Assembly (NCBI GenBank): GCA_025463925.1 | Contig: JAODBK010000087.1 | Coordinates: forward strand, 1 to 64,000 | Length of the DNA: 64,000 nucleotides | Source of the DNA: Acidimicrobiales bacterium | GTDB lineage: Bacteria > Actinomycetota > Acidimicrobiia > Acidimicrobiales > AC-14 | Reading direction: 5' to 3' | Part shown: positions 24,539 to 33,311 of the stretch, in pieces | How positions within the stretch are numbered: the first letter of the stretch is position 1 | Layout: each line of letters starts with the position of its first letter | Position numbers and translations under genes: made by a program | The notes under the pieces: model-generated | Told to the model about the DNA's origin: nothing | Database searches by the model: none | Seen by the model: the letters and a program-made list of their open reading frames with translations, nothing else

Positions 24539-25443
24539 AGGGCGGGCAGAACCTCCTCGGCGAACAGTTTCATCGATTCCGGGGTGCCGAAGTCGGAGAA
24601 CTGGAGGATGAACAGCTCGATGCCGAGGTCGACCTCGCGACGAAGGGTGGTCGCGACCTCGTCCGGCGTCCCCCCGACGACGCCGCCCCATCTGGCGAAG
24701 CGTTTGTCGAGCAACGCCAGCGTCTCGTCACGGGCCGCGGTCGAGGCCGCCACGCCGATCGGGTGCTGGATCGACACCCGCACGCCGTCGCCGGCGAGCG
24801 GCCGCAGCTCGGCGTAGCGATCGACGCCGTAGGACGGGACGTTCCACCAGTCGGCGTGGTCGCGGACGATCGGCATGGTGAGCTTCGGGCCGGCACCGCC
24901 GATGTGGATGGGGATGCGGCCGTTGACCGGCCGCGGCCGCTGGCGCGCGTCGGTGACGGTGAAATGCGACCCGGCGTAGCTCGCCGGCTCACCGGTGAAC
25001 AGCGCCTCGAGGATCTCGAGGGTCTCGACCAGCTTGGCGGCGCGCACCGCGGGTCGCTCGTCGCCGAACCCGTACCGCCGCAGCTCGTCGGGCACCGAAC
25101 CCCACCCGATGCCGAGATCGAGCCGGCCGTTGCTGATGACGTCGAGGCTCGACGCCATCTTGGCCAGCAGCGCGGGGTGGCGGAACGGCCCGCACAGCAC
25201 CAGGTGGCCGAGGCGGATGGTGGACGTGCGGGCGGCCAGCGCGGCCACCGTGGTCCAACCTTCGAGCATCGGCTGATCGGTTGCGGCCGGCGGTGCCAGG
25301 TGATCCATGAACCACGCCGATTGGTAGCCGAGCTCCTCGGCGGCGCGGACCTTGGCTTCGATCTGGTCGAACGTCATCCGCATCTGCGGGAGGAACACGC
25401 CGACCGGCACGGGCACGAGGGCGGACTCTATCGTGGCGACCAT
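24535..25443 (-). CDS. LLM-class (luciferase-like) F420/flavin-dependent oxidoreductase
   Basis: A 302-residue TIM-barrel oxidoreductase of the bacterial luciferase-like family, which in actinobacteria commonly uses coenzyme F420. Family segments: VGVFLPQMRMTFDQIEAKVRA, SAWFMDHLAPP, LGHLVLCGPFRHPALLAKMA, DLGIGWGSVPDELRRYGF and RIPIHIGGAGPKLTMPIVRD. The ATG at 25443 is used because the upstream frame runs antisense through the divergent SDR gene. The substrate is unknown; these enzymes reduce or oxidise C=C, C=N or alcohol groups, or act as monooxygenases. The 27-bp gap to the divergent SDR gene contains no recognisable dyad. Confidence 0.88.
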   Translation of the reverse strand: MVATIESALVPVPVGVFLPQMRMTFDQIEAKVRAAEELGYQSAWFMDHLAPPAATDQPMLEGWTTVAALAARTSTIRLGHLVLCGPFRHPALLAKMASSLDVISNGRLDLGIGWGSVPDELRRYGFGDERPAVRAAKLVETLEILEALFTGEPASYAGSHFTVTDARQRPRPVNGRIPIHIGGAGPKLTMPIVRDHADWWNVPSYGVDRYAELRPLAGDGVRVSIQHPIGVAASTAARDETLALLDKRFARWGGVVGGTPDEVATTLRREVDLGIELFILQFSDFGTPESMKLFAEEVLPAL

Positions 25444-25470
25444 GCCCGCCGACGCCCAGATCGCGAGTCG

Positions 25471-26235
25471 ATGACCGAGCACGGAGTCCGCGACAAGGTT
25501 GTCGTCATCACTGGATCCGGCCAAGGCCTCGGCCGCGGCATGGCGCTGCACCTCGGGAAGAACGGCGCGTCGATCGTCGTCGCCGAGTGGAAGCCGGAGA
25601 AGATGGCGTCGACGGTTGCCGAGCTGGAGGCGCTGGGCGTTCCGGTGCTCGGGGTCCCCACCAACGTCTTCGAGAAGGACTCGATCGACGCCATGATCGC
25701 GGCCACCGTCGAGCAGTTCGGTCGCGTCGACGGCCTCGTCAACAACGCGCAGACGTTCCGCCCCAACGCGCCGATGGCCGAGGTGAGCGGCGACGACTTC
25801 GACACGTTCTACGCGTCGGGCGTGAAGGGCTCGCTGTGGGCGATGCAGGCGGCCTACCCGCACATGAAGGGACAGGGGTGGGGCCGGATCGTGAACTTCG
25901 CGTCGTCGATGGGGATGGTCGGCTTCCAGGGGTTCGGCGCGTACAACGCGTCCAAGGAGGCGATCCGCGCCATCAGCCGCACCGCGGCCAAGGAGTGGGG
26001 CGCCGACGGCATCGTCGTGAACGTGATCTGCCCGGGCGGGGGACCGCGGGCCCAGGCGGCCGTCGCCCGCGGCGACGAGGCCGCGCTGGAGTTCAGCAAG
26101 AGCAAGCCGATCCCGCGGGTGGGCGACGCCGAGGACGACATCGCGCCGGTCGCGCTGTTCCTCTGCAGCGACGCCTGCCGCTGGATCACCGGGCAGACGT
26201 TTCTGGTCGACGGCGGCGGACTGCTGTTCGCCTGA
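25471..26235 (+). CDS. Short-chain dehydrogenase/reductase (SDR)
   Basis: A 254-residue classical SDR. The NAD(P)-binding motif is VVITGSGQGLGRG, followed by LVNNAQTF (NNAG variant), the catalytic Ser in NFASSMGM and the Tyr-x3-Lys pair Y158/K162 in YNASKEA. The C-terminus ITGQTFLVDGGGL is typical. It would interconvert a secondary alcohol and a ketone, plausibly a 3-hydroxyacyl-CoA or sterol-type hydroxyl in this setting (inference). It leads a three-gene plus-strand run with DUF2277 and an aldo/keto reductase. Confidence 0.92.
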   Translation: MTEHGVRDKVVVITGSGQGLGRGMALHLGKNGASIVVAEWKPEKMASTVAELEALGVPVLGVPTNVFEKDSIDAMIAATVEQFGRVDGLVNNAQTFRPNAPMAEVSGDDFDTFYASGVKGSLWAMQAAYPHMKGQGWGRIVNFASSMGMVGFQGFGAYNASKEAIRAISRTAAKEWGADGIVVNVICPGGGPRAQAAVARGDEAALEFSKSKPIPRVGDAEDDIAPVALFLCSDACRWITGQTFLVDGGGLLFA

Positions 26236-26245
26236 AGGAGGATCC

Positions 26246-26506
26246 ATGTGCCGGAGCATCGTGACCCTGCGGGGCGAGGAGTCCGCGACCGACGACGAGG
26301 TGACCGCGGCGGCGCGGCAGTTCGTCCGCAAGGTCAGCGGCACGCGCGCCCCGTCGCAGGCGAACCAGGAGGTGTTCGACCGGGCGGTGCGCGAGATCGC
26401 CCACGCGACCCGTCACCTGCTCGACGAATGGACCGCGCCGGCCGGCGCGCGGGCGCCGGCGATGGCCCGGAGCCGCGTCGTCGCCCGTGAGAAGGCCGGC
26501 CGGTGA
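26246..26506 (+). CDS. DUF2277 family protein
   Basis: An 86-residue protein matching the small DUF2277 family, which begins MCR and has the pattern ATDDEVTAAARQFVRKVSG followed by PSQANQEVFDRAVREIA and ATRHLLDEW. The function of the family is not known. An excellent ribosome-binding site (AAGGAGG) lies five bases before the ATG. Its stop overlaps the start of the aldo/keto reductase gene (GTGA), so it is translated from the same message as the SDR before it and the reductase after it. Confidence 0.88.
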   Translation: MCRSIVTLRGEESATDDEVTAAARQFVRKVSGTRAPSQANQEVFDRAVREIAHATRHLLDEWTAPAGARAPAMARSRVVAREKAGR

Positions 26507-27387
26507 TCGAGCGGGCGGGGTTCGGCCGCACCGGCCACGTGAGCAGCCGGGTGATCTTCGGCGCCGCCGCCATCGGCCGGATGCGCCAGGAGCGCGTCGA
26601 CGAGCTGCTGCCGGCGCTGCTCGAGTTCGGCGTGAACCATCTCGACACCGCGGCGTCGTACGGGGACTCCGAGCTGCGGCTGGCGCCGTGGCTCGCGACC
26701 CGGCGCGCCGAGTTCTTCCTCGCCACCAAGACCGGCGACCGGCGCGGCGACGACGCCCGGGCGAGCCTGGAGCGGTCGCTCTCGCGTCTCGGCGTCGACC
26801 AGGTCGACCTCGTCCAACTGCACAACCTCGTGGAGGAGGACGAGTGGGCCGAGGCCCACGGCCCCGGCGGCGCAGTGGCGGCGCTGGCGCGGGCGCGGGA
26901 CGAGGGCCTGTGCCGGTTCATCGGCGTCACCGGTCACGGTCTGCGGATCGCGCGGATGCACCTGCGGAGCCTCGAGCGGTTCGACTTCGACTCGGTGCTA
27001 TTGCCGTACAGCTGGCTGTTGTTGCAGGACCCGGCGTACCGCGCCGACGTCGAGCAGCTCCTGGCGATCTGCGACGGGCGCGGTGTCGCGGTGCAGACGA
27101 TCAAGGCGGTCGCCCGCCGCCGCTGGGCCGACGACGAGCAGCCGCACCACTCGTGGTACGAGCCGCTCACCGACGCCGACGCCATCGGCCGCGCGGTGCG
27201 CTTCGTGCTGGCGCAGCCGGGCCGGTTCCTCAACACGTCGAGCGACGCCCGCCTGCTGCGCACGATCCTGTCGGCCGCCGACGCGGCCGGCGGCGGCGGT
27301 GCCCCGTCGGACGCCGAGCTCGCGGCCGACGCCGCGGCATTCGCGATGCACCCGCTGTTCGACGGTTCCGAGCTCGAGCGCATCTGA
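26503..27387 (+). CDS. Aldo/keto reductase family protein
   Basis: A 294-residue aldo/keto reductase-like TIM-barrel protein. Family motifs are GFGRTGHVSSRVIFGAAAIG, VNHLDTAASYGDSELRL (Asp/Tyr), FLATKTGDRRGDDARASLE (Lys) and VDLVQLHNLVEEDEW (His). It differs from the copy at 11729 by a shorter N-terminus and an unusual Gly/Ala/Asp-rich tail (GGGGAPSDAELAADAAAFA). The GTG start overlaps the DUF2277 stop. It is convergent with the LuxR gene; the 36-bp gap shows no strong hairpin. Confidence 0.86.
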   Translation: MIERAGFGRTGHVSSRVIFGAAAIGRMRQERVDELLPALLEFGVNHLDTAASYGDSELRLAPWLATRRAEFFLATKTGDRRGDDARASLERSLSRLGVDQVDLVQLHNLVEEDEWAEAHGPGGAVAALARARDEGLCRFIGVTGHGLRIARMHLRSLERFDFDSVLLPYSWLLLQDPAYRADVEQLLAICDGRGVAVQTIKAVARRRWADDEQPHHSWYEPLTDADAIGRAVRFVLAQPGRFLNTSSDARLLRTILSAADAAGGGGAPSDAELAADAAAFAMHPLFDGSELERI

Positions 27388-27423
27388 TCGGTCGGCCCGC
27401 CCGCGGTCGGGGACAGCGGAGGT

Positions 27424-28506
27424 TCAGCGAGCAGGTGGCGGGGCGTAGTGCTGCTGGAAGACCGATGCCATGAGCTCACCGCGCGTCGAGACCCCGGTCT
27501 TGTTGAAGATGGCCTTGAGGTGGTCATTGACGGTGTGAACACTGATGCGCAGCTCGCGGGCGATCGTCTTCGTCGCGAGGCCGCGCAAGACGAGCGCGCA
27601 GATCTGGGCCTCGCGAGCACTGAGTGCGTAGGCGGCGACGATGAGCGGCTGGAGCAGCAGCGGTGTCGCCGGCTCGATGACGACGGCGACGGTGCCGCCG
27701 CCCGGGGCGCCCGTGAGATGCGAGGCGTGAAGGCTCAGCCATTGCCCCGAAGCCCCTCGGGCGCTGAGGTGAGGAGTCGCCGTGGAATGGGCGCCGACTT
27801 CGGAAAGGGCGCTGACGACGTTGTTCACCGCGACCGGCAGCGGCTGCGACGCGGGACGGTCCGCAGCCGCGAGGTCGGCGAGCCATCGCTGTCCGGCCGC
27901 AGTGGCGGCCACGATGCTCAAGTCGGGCGCGATCGTGACGACCCCGGGTCCGTCCGCCGCGGTGCTCGTTGCCGCGACGTCGACGATCGTGGCGCGGCGC
28001 AGGCCTTCGGCGATGTGAGTGCTCACGGAGGCGACCAATTCGACGTCCGCCGCGGTGAACGCGTCGGCGTCGGCTTGGCGATGCAGGCACAGGAAGCCCC
28101 ACGTTGCGCCGCCGGTGCGGAACGCAGCCCGCAGCTCGTCGCCATACCCGTATGGGGTCATGATCTCGCGGGAGCGCGTGCTCGTCGACCAGTTGCCCTC
28201 GGTCGCGTCGTCGAGCGTCACCGCGGCCCGCACTGACCTCGCCAGGTTGCGGAACTTGTTGACGTCGTCGACGCGGAACTCGTTGTCGATGTAGCGGGGC
28301 GTGACGTCGGCCGGCATGCCCTCGCGCACCGCGCTCGTGTAGAGCAGCGTCGTCGGATCCACCGTCGGGAAGAAGGCGCCGCGAATCGGCGTGACGTGGC
28401 TGAGCTCCCGCACGATCGCGACCCGCAGCGCAGGTGATGTCAGCCCGTCGTAGCAGAGGCGCCGAATGCGCTCACGAGCGGCGACATGACCGCGGGAGAA
28501 CGCCAC
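27424..28506 (-). CDS. LuxR family transcriptional regulator with N-terminal sensor domain
   Basis: A 360-residue regulator. The C-terminal LuxR helix-turn-helix (about 285-350) reads ALSAREAQICALVLRGLATK then TIARELRISVHTVNDHLKAI and FNKTGVSTRGELM. The N-terminal 200 residues resemble a GAF-like sensor: WGFLCLHRQADADAFTAADVE, then LVASVSTHIAEGLRRATIV. No phosphoacceptor receiver domain is visible, so it probably senses a small ligand. It is divergent from the 28611 gene with a 104-bp gap, which it may control (inference). No TGAC-N6-GTCA dyad lies here, suggesting a separate circuit. Confidence 0.86.
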   Translation of the reverse strand: MAFSRGHVAARERIRRLCYDGLTSPALRVAIVRELSHVTPIRGAFFPTVDPTTLLYTSAVREGMPADVTPRYIDNEFRVDDVNKFRNLARSVRAAVTLDDATEGNWSTSTRSREIMTPYGYGDELRAAFRTGGATWGFLCLHRQADADAFTAADVELVASVSTHIAEGLRRATIVDVAATSTAADGPGVVTIAPDLSIVAATAAGQRWLADLAAADRPASQPLPVAVNNVVSALSEVGAHSTATPHLSARGASGQWLSLHASHLTGAPGGGTVAVVIEPATPLLLQPLIVAAYALSAREAQICALVLRGLATKTIARELRISVHTVNDHLKAIFNKTGVSTRGELMASVFQQHYAPPPAR

Positions 28507-28610
28507 GGTTGCACTCTAGGAACCGTCATGGCCGGGCGCACCCCCCAAAGACTGGGGATGGTGCGGGCCGTCGACCGTGTGGTGTCGTCGAGATGACCCA
28601 GGAGGACCAC

Positions 28611-29159
28611 ATGGCGACCGTCAGCTCATTTCCGCCCGACCAGGCCTCACGCGAGGCGAACCACGGCATCCCCACTCGATTCACGCCGGGCGTCGTCGCC
28701 GCCATCGACGGTCCGCAACGGCTGGGCCCGGAGGCCGCTGGGGCCCTCACCCTGCTCCACGTGACGTTTGCCGACAACGAGTCGGCCCAGCGCGGTTACC
28801 AGCACTTTGGCGCGATCAAACCGGAGTTCTGCACTGCGCCCGGCTTCATCCGCTGGCTCACGTTCAGCGACGGCGTCGACTCCTACACCCTCGGCCTCTG
28901 GCGCCGCGTGGACGACGTCATGACCTTCGTTCACAGCGACGCTCACCGCCGCGTCGCCGCCGAACAGACCGCCAACCCGTTCGAGTACAGCCAGTTCGCA
29001 GGCGTCTGGACCGTGCACACCGCGACCCGACGCAGCCTCTATTGCGACCGCTGCCGGACCAAGAACACCGCACCAACTGCCCAGTGCCACGCATGTGGCA
29101 ACCCACTCGACGACACGTTCCAACGGGACCCGACGCCGACGGCACCCGACGCGCCGTGA
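28611..29159 (+). CDS. Uncharacterised protein with ferredoxin-like (ABM-type) domain and C-terminal zinc ribbon
   Basis: A 182-residue protein of unknown function. The middle part (LTLLHVTFADNESAQRGYQH, then GFIRWLTFSDGVDSYTLGL and DDVMTFVHSDAHRRV) has the strand-helix pattern of dimeric alpha-beta-barrel proteins such as antibiotic biosynthesis monooxygenases. It ends in a rubredoxin-like zinc ribbon, YCDRCRTKNTAPTAQCHACG, with two CxxC knuckles. The ATG at 28611 follows a strong GGAGGA site; the frame further upstream is antisense to the LuxR gene. The ribbon may bind nucleic acid or a protein partner. It is divergent from the LuxR regulator, and the region downstream to 29469 is nearly gene-free. 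Confidence 0.7.
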   Translation: MATVSSFPPDQASREANHGIPTRFTPGVVAAIDGPQRLGPEAAGALTLLHVTFADNESAQRGYQHFGAIKPEFCTAPGFIRWLTFSDGVDSYTLGLWRRVDDVMTFVHSDAHRRVAAEQTANPFEYSQFAGVWTVHTATRRSLYCDRCRTKNTAPTAQCHACGNPLDDTFQRDPTPTAPDAP

Positions 29160-29169
29160 TCCGACGCGG

Positions 29170-29340
29170 CTACCGCATCACGTACGGCAATCCGAGAAGG
29201 TCCTGCGCCGTCAGGCCGACCGCAGGTGTCCGGTGCGGCCGGCCGGATCGACGGAGTCGATCCCGCACCATCGCCGCCACGAGCTCGGTGGTCGGCTCGA
29301 CGTGAGGCGCTACCCGTTCCGCGACGCCGGATTCAGCCAT
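29170..29340 (-). CDS. Possible small protein (56 residues), weak
   Basis: The 309-bp stretch from 29160 to 29468 has no convincing long gene. On the minus strand an ATG at 29340 opens a 56-residue frame (MAESGVAERVAPHVEPTTEL, then VAAMVRDRLRRSGRPHRTPA, ending LPYVMR) with a partial Shine-Dalgarno (GAGAGGG). Composition is plausible for a helical small protein but there is no recognisable family. It could equally be chance in GC-rich DNA. The rest of the stretch (29341-29468) holds only the dyad at 29435 and the enoyl-CoA hydratase leader. Confidence 0.25.
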   Translation of the reverse strand: MAESGVAERVAPHVEPTTELVAAMVRDRLRRSGRPHRTPAVGLTAQDLLGLPYVMR

Positions 29341-29434
29341 GGTCCCTCTCCCCAGATCGGACTCCCGACGATTGAACCACGCCGGCTCCGGCACCGCACG
29401 TCCGGCGAGTCACTGGGTGGGGCCGCGGGTTCCC

Positions 29435-29448
29435 TGACTATCGTGTCA
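29435..29448. promoter_or_regulatory. TGAC-N6-GTCA operator-like dyad, copy 7
   Basis: TGACTATCGTGTCA within TTCCCTGAC...GTCAGGGAA, so the symmetry extends to nine bases per arm outside the N6 spacer. It ends 20 bp before the enoyl-CoA hydratase start, just ahead of its ribosome-binding site (CCAGGAGGAACC). Confidence 0.75.
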
Positions 29449-29468
29449 GGGAACTCCAGGAGGAACCG

Positions 29469-30281
29469 TTGCCGATCCACTACCAGAAGGACGACGAGGG
29501 CATCGTCCTCATCACCATCGACCGGCCGCCGCGCAACGCGATGGACATGTACCACTTCCGCGACCTGGCCAACGCGTGGCGTTCCTTCAAGAACGACGAC
29601 GATCTCCGGGTGGCGATCATCACCGGCACGGGCGAGTCCTTCTGCTCGGGCGCCGACCTGAAGACCTACATCCCGCAGGTGACCAAGCTGCAGAAGGAGA
29701 TCTCCGCCGGGGGCGTGAAGGAGATCGACGGCTGCCGCCTCTCGGACGGGACCTACGCGGTGCTCCGCCCGCCGCAGGTGAAGATCTACAAGCCGATCAT
29801 CGCCGCGGTGAACGGCTTCTGCACCGCCGGCGGCATGGAGATGCTCGGCGGGTGCGACATCCGCGTCGCCAGTCCCGAGGCCAAGTTCGCGGTGATGGAG
29901 CCGAAGCGGGGCCTGTTCGCCGGTGGCGGCACGACGGTGCGCCTGCCGCGGCAGATCCCGTTCCCGCAGGCCATGGAGTTCCTGCTCTGCGCCGACCTGA
30001 TCCCGGCCGAGCGGGCGTTCGAGATGGGCCTGCTCAACCGGGTCGTCCCCCGCGAGGACCTGCTCGACTGCGCGTTCGAGTACGCCCGCCGCATCACCGC
30101 CAACGGTCCCCTGGCGGTGCAGAAGACCAAGGAGAGCGTGCTGCGCTGCCTCGGCCTCGATCTCGAGGAGGCGTTCGCGCTGGAATCGGAGATCAGCTCC
30201 GAGGTCTTCCAGAGCGAGGACGCGGTCGAGGGCCCCAAAGCGTTCGCCGAGAAGCGCACGCCGGTCTGGAAGGGCCGGTAG
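29469..30281 (+). CDS. Enoyl-CoA hydratase/isomerase family protein
   Basis: A 270-residue crotonase-fold protein. The oxyanion-hole strands are ESFCSGADLKTY and NGFCTAGGMEMLGGCDIRVA. The second catalytic region reads FAVMEPKRGLFAGGGTTVRL. It would hydrate or isomerise an enoyl-CoA in beta-oxidation. The start is TTG at 29469, unusual but backed by a strong AGGAGGAA site five bases before it and by the start of the crotonase fold at MPIHYQKDDEGIVLITIDRP. It heads an operon with the thiolase (14-bp gap) and the aldehyde dehydrogenase, with the dyad at 29435 in its promoter. Confidence 0.92.
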   Translation: MPIHYQKDDEGIVLITIDRPPRNAMDMYHFRDLANAWRSFKNDDDLRVAIITGTGESFCSGADLKTYIPQVTKLQKEISAGGVKEIDGCRLSDGTYAVLRPPQVKIYKPIIAAVNGFCTAGGMEMLGGCDIRVASPEAKFAVMEPKRGLFAGGGTTVRLPRQIPFPQAMEFLLCADLIPAERAFEMGLLNRVVPREDLLDCAFEYARRITANGPLAVQKTKESVLRCLGLDLEEAFALESEISSEVFQSEDAVEGPKAFAEKRTPVWKGR

Positions 30282-30295
30282 CGCGGCGTGACGGT

Positions 30296-31786
30296 GTGAC
30301 GAGCGTCGACCCGCGGACACCGTGCATCATCGGCGTCGCGCAGCGGACGGTGCACCCCGGCGATGGCCCGTCGCCCGAGCCCCTCACGCTGTGGGCGGAC
30401 GTGGTGCGCGGCGCGGCCGCCGACGCGCGGGCCCGCGGCAACGTGCTGGCGGCGGCCGACAGCCTGCAGATCGTCTACTGCCAGAGCTGGCAGTACGACG
30501 ACCCGCCGGCCCGGCTCGCGCAGGTGTTGCACATCGATCCGCGGCACCGGCACTACTCGGGCATCGGCGGCACCACACCGCAGGTACTGGTGCAGAACGC
30601 CGGCAAGGCGATCCTCGACGGCGACCTCGACGTCGCGATCATCACCGGCGCGGAAGCGCTGGAGACGGTGCGCCAGGCCAAGAAGGCCGGCGAGCGCGTC
30701 CAGTGGTCGCACAAGGATCCGGAGAAGAAGCCGTTCCCGTTCGAGGCGCCGTTCCACCCGGCCGAGGTCGCGCACCAGGTGTTCCAGGCCTGGCTGACGT
30801 TCGCGGTGTGGGACGTCGCGCGGCGCGCCCATCTCGGGATCGCGCCGGATGAGTACCGCCGCCAGTTGGGGGAGCTGCTCGCGCCGATGACCGAGGTGGC
30901 GGCCCGCAACCCGTACGCGTGGTTCCGCCAGCCGCGCTCGGTCGACGAGCTGATCACCCCCACACCGGGCAACCGGCTGGTCGGCTATCCGTACACCAAG
31001 TACATGGTGTCGATCATGGACGTCGACATGGCCGCCGCGGTGGTCGTCGCCAGCCACGAGGCCGCCGACCGCCTCGGCGTGCCGGCCGACCGCCGGGTGT
31101 ACCTCCGCGGCTGGTGCTACGCCACCGACCCGGTGTACGTGGCCGAGCACCCCGAGCCGTGGCGGTCGCCGGCGATGGCCGCGGCGTCAGCGGAGGCGCT
31201 GCGGTGCGCCGGCATCGGCGTCGACGACGTCGCCCACCTCGACCTCTACAGCTGCTTCGCCAGCTCGGTGAACCTGGCGGTCGACGCCCTCGGGATCACC
31301 GGGCGCCGGGGCGACCAGCTCACCGTCACCGGGGGCCTCCCGTTCTCCGGCGGCGCCGGCAGCGACTACATGACCCATTCGATCGCGGCGATGACCGGCG
31401 TGCTGCGCGACGATCCCGGCAGCAACGGCATCGTCAGCGGCGTCGGCATGCACCTGACGAAGCACGTGTTCGGCGTGTACTCGACGACGCCGCCACCGGC
31501 CGGCGCGGTCGAGCCACCGACGCCGATGCCGAAGACGGTGGGCGGCACGACGGCGATCACGCCGACGTATGCCGGCCCGGCGACCGTCGCGACCTACACC
31601 GTGGCGCACGGCCGGGAGGGTGGGCCCGAATGGGGCGTCGCCGTCTGCGACCTGCCCGACGGGACCCGCGCCTACGGGCGGATCGAGGACCCCGACCTGC
31701 TGGCGAACGTCGAAGCGACTGAATGGGTCGGCGCCGCGGTCGACCTGGTGGCGGGCGACAATGACGTCAATCTCGTGAAGGCCTGA
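30296..31786 (+). CDS. Acetyl-CoA acetyltransferase-like thiolase with C-terminal OB/DUF35-like extension
   Basis: A 496-residue thiolase-superfamily protein. The N-terminal part has PCIIGVAQRTVHPGDGPSPE, YSGIGGTTPQVLVQNAGKAI and VAIITGAEALETVRQAKKAG; the middle part has VAHLDLYSCFASSVNLAVDA, VTGGLPFSGGAGSDYMTHSI and SGVGMHLTKHVFGVYST. About 90 residues at the C-terminus (TVATYTVAHGREGGPEWGVA, VCDLPDGTRAYGRIEDPDLL) look like an OB-fold of the DUF35 type built into the same chain. That mirrors the separate DUF35 plus thiolase genes at 19427-21060. It follows the hydratase, so thiolytic or aldolytic chain cleavage is likely. Confidence 0.85.
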   Translation: MTSVDPRTPCIIGVAQRTVHPGDGPSPEPLTLWADVVRGAAADARARGNVLAAADSLQIVYCQSWQYDDPPARLAQVLHIDPRHRHYSGIGGTTPQVLVQNAGKAILDGDLDVAIITGAEALETVRQAKKAGERVQWSHKDPEKKPFPFEAPFHPAEVAHQVFQAWLTFAVWDVARRAHLGIAPDEYRRQLGELLAPMTEVAARNPYAWFRQPRSVDELITPTPGNRLVGYPYTKYMVSIMDVDMAAAVVVASHEAADRLGVPADRRVYLRGWCYATDPVYVAEHPEPWRSPAMAAASAEALRCAGIGVDDVAHLDLYSCFASSVNLAVDALGITGRRGDQLTVTGGLPFSGGAGSDYMTHSIAAMTGVLRDDPGSNGIVSGVGMHLTKHVFGVYSTTPPPAGAVEPPTPMPKTVGGTTAITPTYAGPATVATYTVAHGREGGPEWGVAVCDLPDGTRAYGRIEDPDLLANVEATEWVGAAVDLVAGDNDVNLVKA

Positions 31787-31795
31787 GGAGCGAAC

Positions 31796-33295
31796 ATGAC
31801 GATTTCGGTGCTGCCCAAGCGCGACGAGCTCGGCGTGAAGGGCGGCCAGCTCTACATCGACGGCGTCTGGACCGACGCGTCCGACGGCGGGACGTGGACG
31901 CACAAGAACCCGGCGACCAACGAGGAGGTCACGACGTTCGCGGTGGGCAGCGCCGAGGACGTCGACCGCGCCATGAAGGCCGCCCGCAAGGCGTTCGACG
32001 AGGGCCCGTGGCCGCGGATGAACGCCCGTGACCGCAAGGCGATCCTGCAGCGGCTCGTCGGGTTGATCTACGACCACAAGGACGAGCTGGCGCAACTGCA
32101 GACGCTGGACAACGCCATCCCGATCGCCTTCAACTCGATGTACCAGGTGGGCGCCGAGGTGACCGCCGATGTGTTCGATCACCACGCCGGGTGGATCGAC
32201 AAGATCAACGGCGACACCATCCCGCACTACACCGGCAACGAGCTGGTGACGCTCACGTTCCGTGAGCCGGTCGGCGTCGTCGCCGCGATCATCCCGTGGA
32301 ACGCGCCACTGTTCCTGTTCGCGCAGAAGGTCGCGCCGGCGCTGGCAACCGGGTGCACGGTGATCGTGAAGCCGTCCGAACACGCCGCGCTGGCGATCCT
32401 CCGGCTCACCGAGATCATCGAGGAGGTCGGGCTTCCGCCCGGCGTGCTCAACGTCATCCCCGGCCCGGGGGCGTCCACCGGCGAAGCGCTGATCACCCAT
32501 CCCGGCGTCGACAAGATCAGCTTCACCGGCAGCCGGGCGGTCGGCCAGCACATCCTGTCGGTGAGTGGCGACGGCCTGAAGCGGGTCAGCCTGGAGCTCG
32601 GCGGCAAGTCGGCCAGCGTGAACTTCCCGGACGCGCCCGACATCGGCCTGGCCGCGATGACCGCGATGGGCATGGTGTCGATGGGCATGGCCGGCCAAGG
32701 ATGCGTCATCCAGAGCCGGGCGCTCGTCGACAAGACGATCTACGACGAGTTCCTGAGCGCGGCCGAGAGCCTCATCCCGATGGTGCAGTACGGCGACCCG
32801 TTCAGCTACGAGACCACCTCGGCGCCGCTCATCAACCCCCGCCAGCTCGATCGCGTCATGGGCTACATCGCCAGCGGGCAGGAGTCAGGCGCCCGGCTCG
32901 TCGCCGGTGGCGACCGGCCCGGCGGCGACCTGAGTGCCGGCAACTACGTCAACCCCACACTGTTCGCCGACGTCGACAACTCGTGGCCGATCGCGCGCGA
33001 GGAGATCTTCGGGCCGGTCCTCTCCGTCATCCCGTTCGCCGACGAGGACGAGGCCATCCGCATCGCCAACGACTCGCCGTACGGTCTCGGCGCCGGCGTC
33101 TACACGTCGGACATCAAGCGCGCCTTCCGCGTCGCCAAGGCGATCCGCGCCGGGACCATCGGCGTCAACGAGTACGCGGTCGCGCCCAACGCGCCGTTCG
33201 GCGGCTACAAGACGTCGGGTCTCGGGCGTGAGGGTGGCTGGCCGGCCATCGAGGCGTTCACCGAGCTGAAGACGGTGTTCGTCGGCCTCCAGTAG
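31796..33295 (+). CDS. NAD(P)+-dependent aldehyde dehydrogenase
   Basis: A 499-residue aldehyde dehydrogenase. Landmarks: IIPWNAPLFLFAQKVAPALA (cofactor and substrate entry), the FTGSRAVGQHI loop, the general base E267 in SLELGGKSA and the nucleophile C303 in MAGQGCVIQS, then EEIFGPVLSVIPFADEDEA and APFGGYKTSGLGREGG. It oxidises an aldehyde to the acid, possibly the fragment released by retro-aldol cleavage upstream (inference). It is separated from the thiolase by nine bases and is the third gene of the operon starting at 29469. Confidence 0.94.
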   Translation: MTISVLPKRDELGVKGGQLYIDGVWTDASDGGTWTHKNPATNEEVTTFAVGSAEDVDRAMKAARKAFDEGPWPRMNARDRKAILQRLVGLIYDHKDELAQLQTLDNAIPIAFNSMYQVGAEVTADVFDHHAGWIDKINGDTIPHYTGNELVTLTFREPVGVVAAIIPWNAPLFLFAQKVAPALATGCTVIVKPSEHAALAILRLTEIIEEVGLPPGVLNVIPGPGASTGEALITHPGVDKISFTGSRAVGQHILSVSGDGLKRVSLELGGKSASVNFPDAPDIGLAAMTAMGMVSMGMAGQGCVIQSRALVDKTIYDEFLSAAESLIPMVQYGDPFSYETTSAPLINPRQLDRVMGYIASGQESGARLVAGGDRPGGDLSAGNYVNPTLFADVDNSWPIAREEIFGPVLSVIPFADEDEAIRIANDSPYGLGAGVYTSDIKRAFRVAKAIRAGTIGVNEYAVAPNAPFGGYKTSGLGREGGWPAIEAFTELKTVFVGLQ

Positions 33296-33311
33296 GCCGG
33301 CAGGAGGCCGT

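Noticed and set aside
27388-27423. Possible terminator between the convergent aldo/keto reductase and LuxR genes
   Set aside because: Only short imperfect GC-rich pairing; no stable stem or T-tract.
29340-29400. tRNA T-arm-like sequence (GGTTCAATC) on the minus strand
   Set aside because: No matching acceptor stem, D-arm or anticodon arm is found around it.
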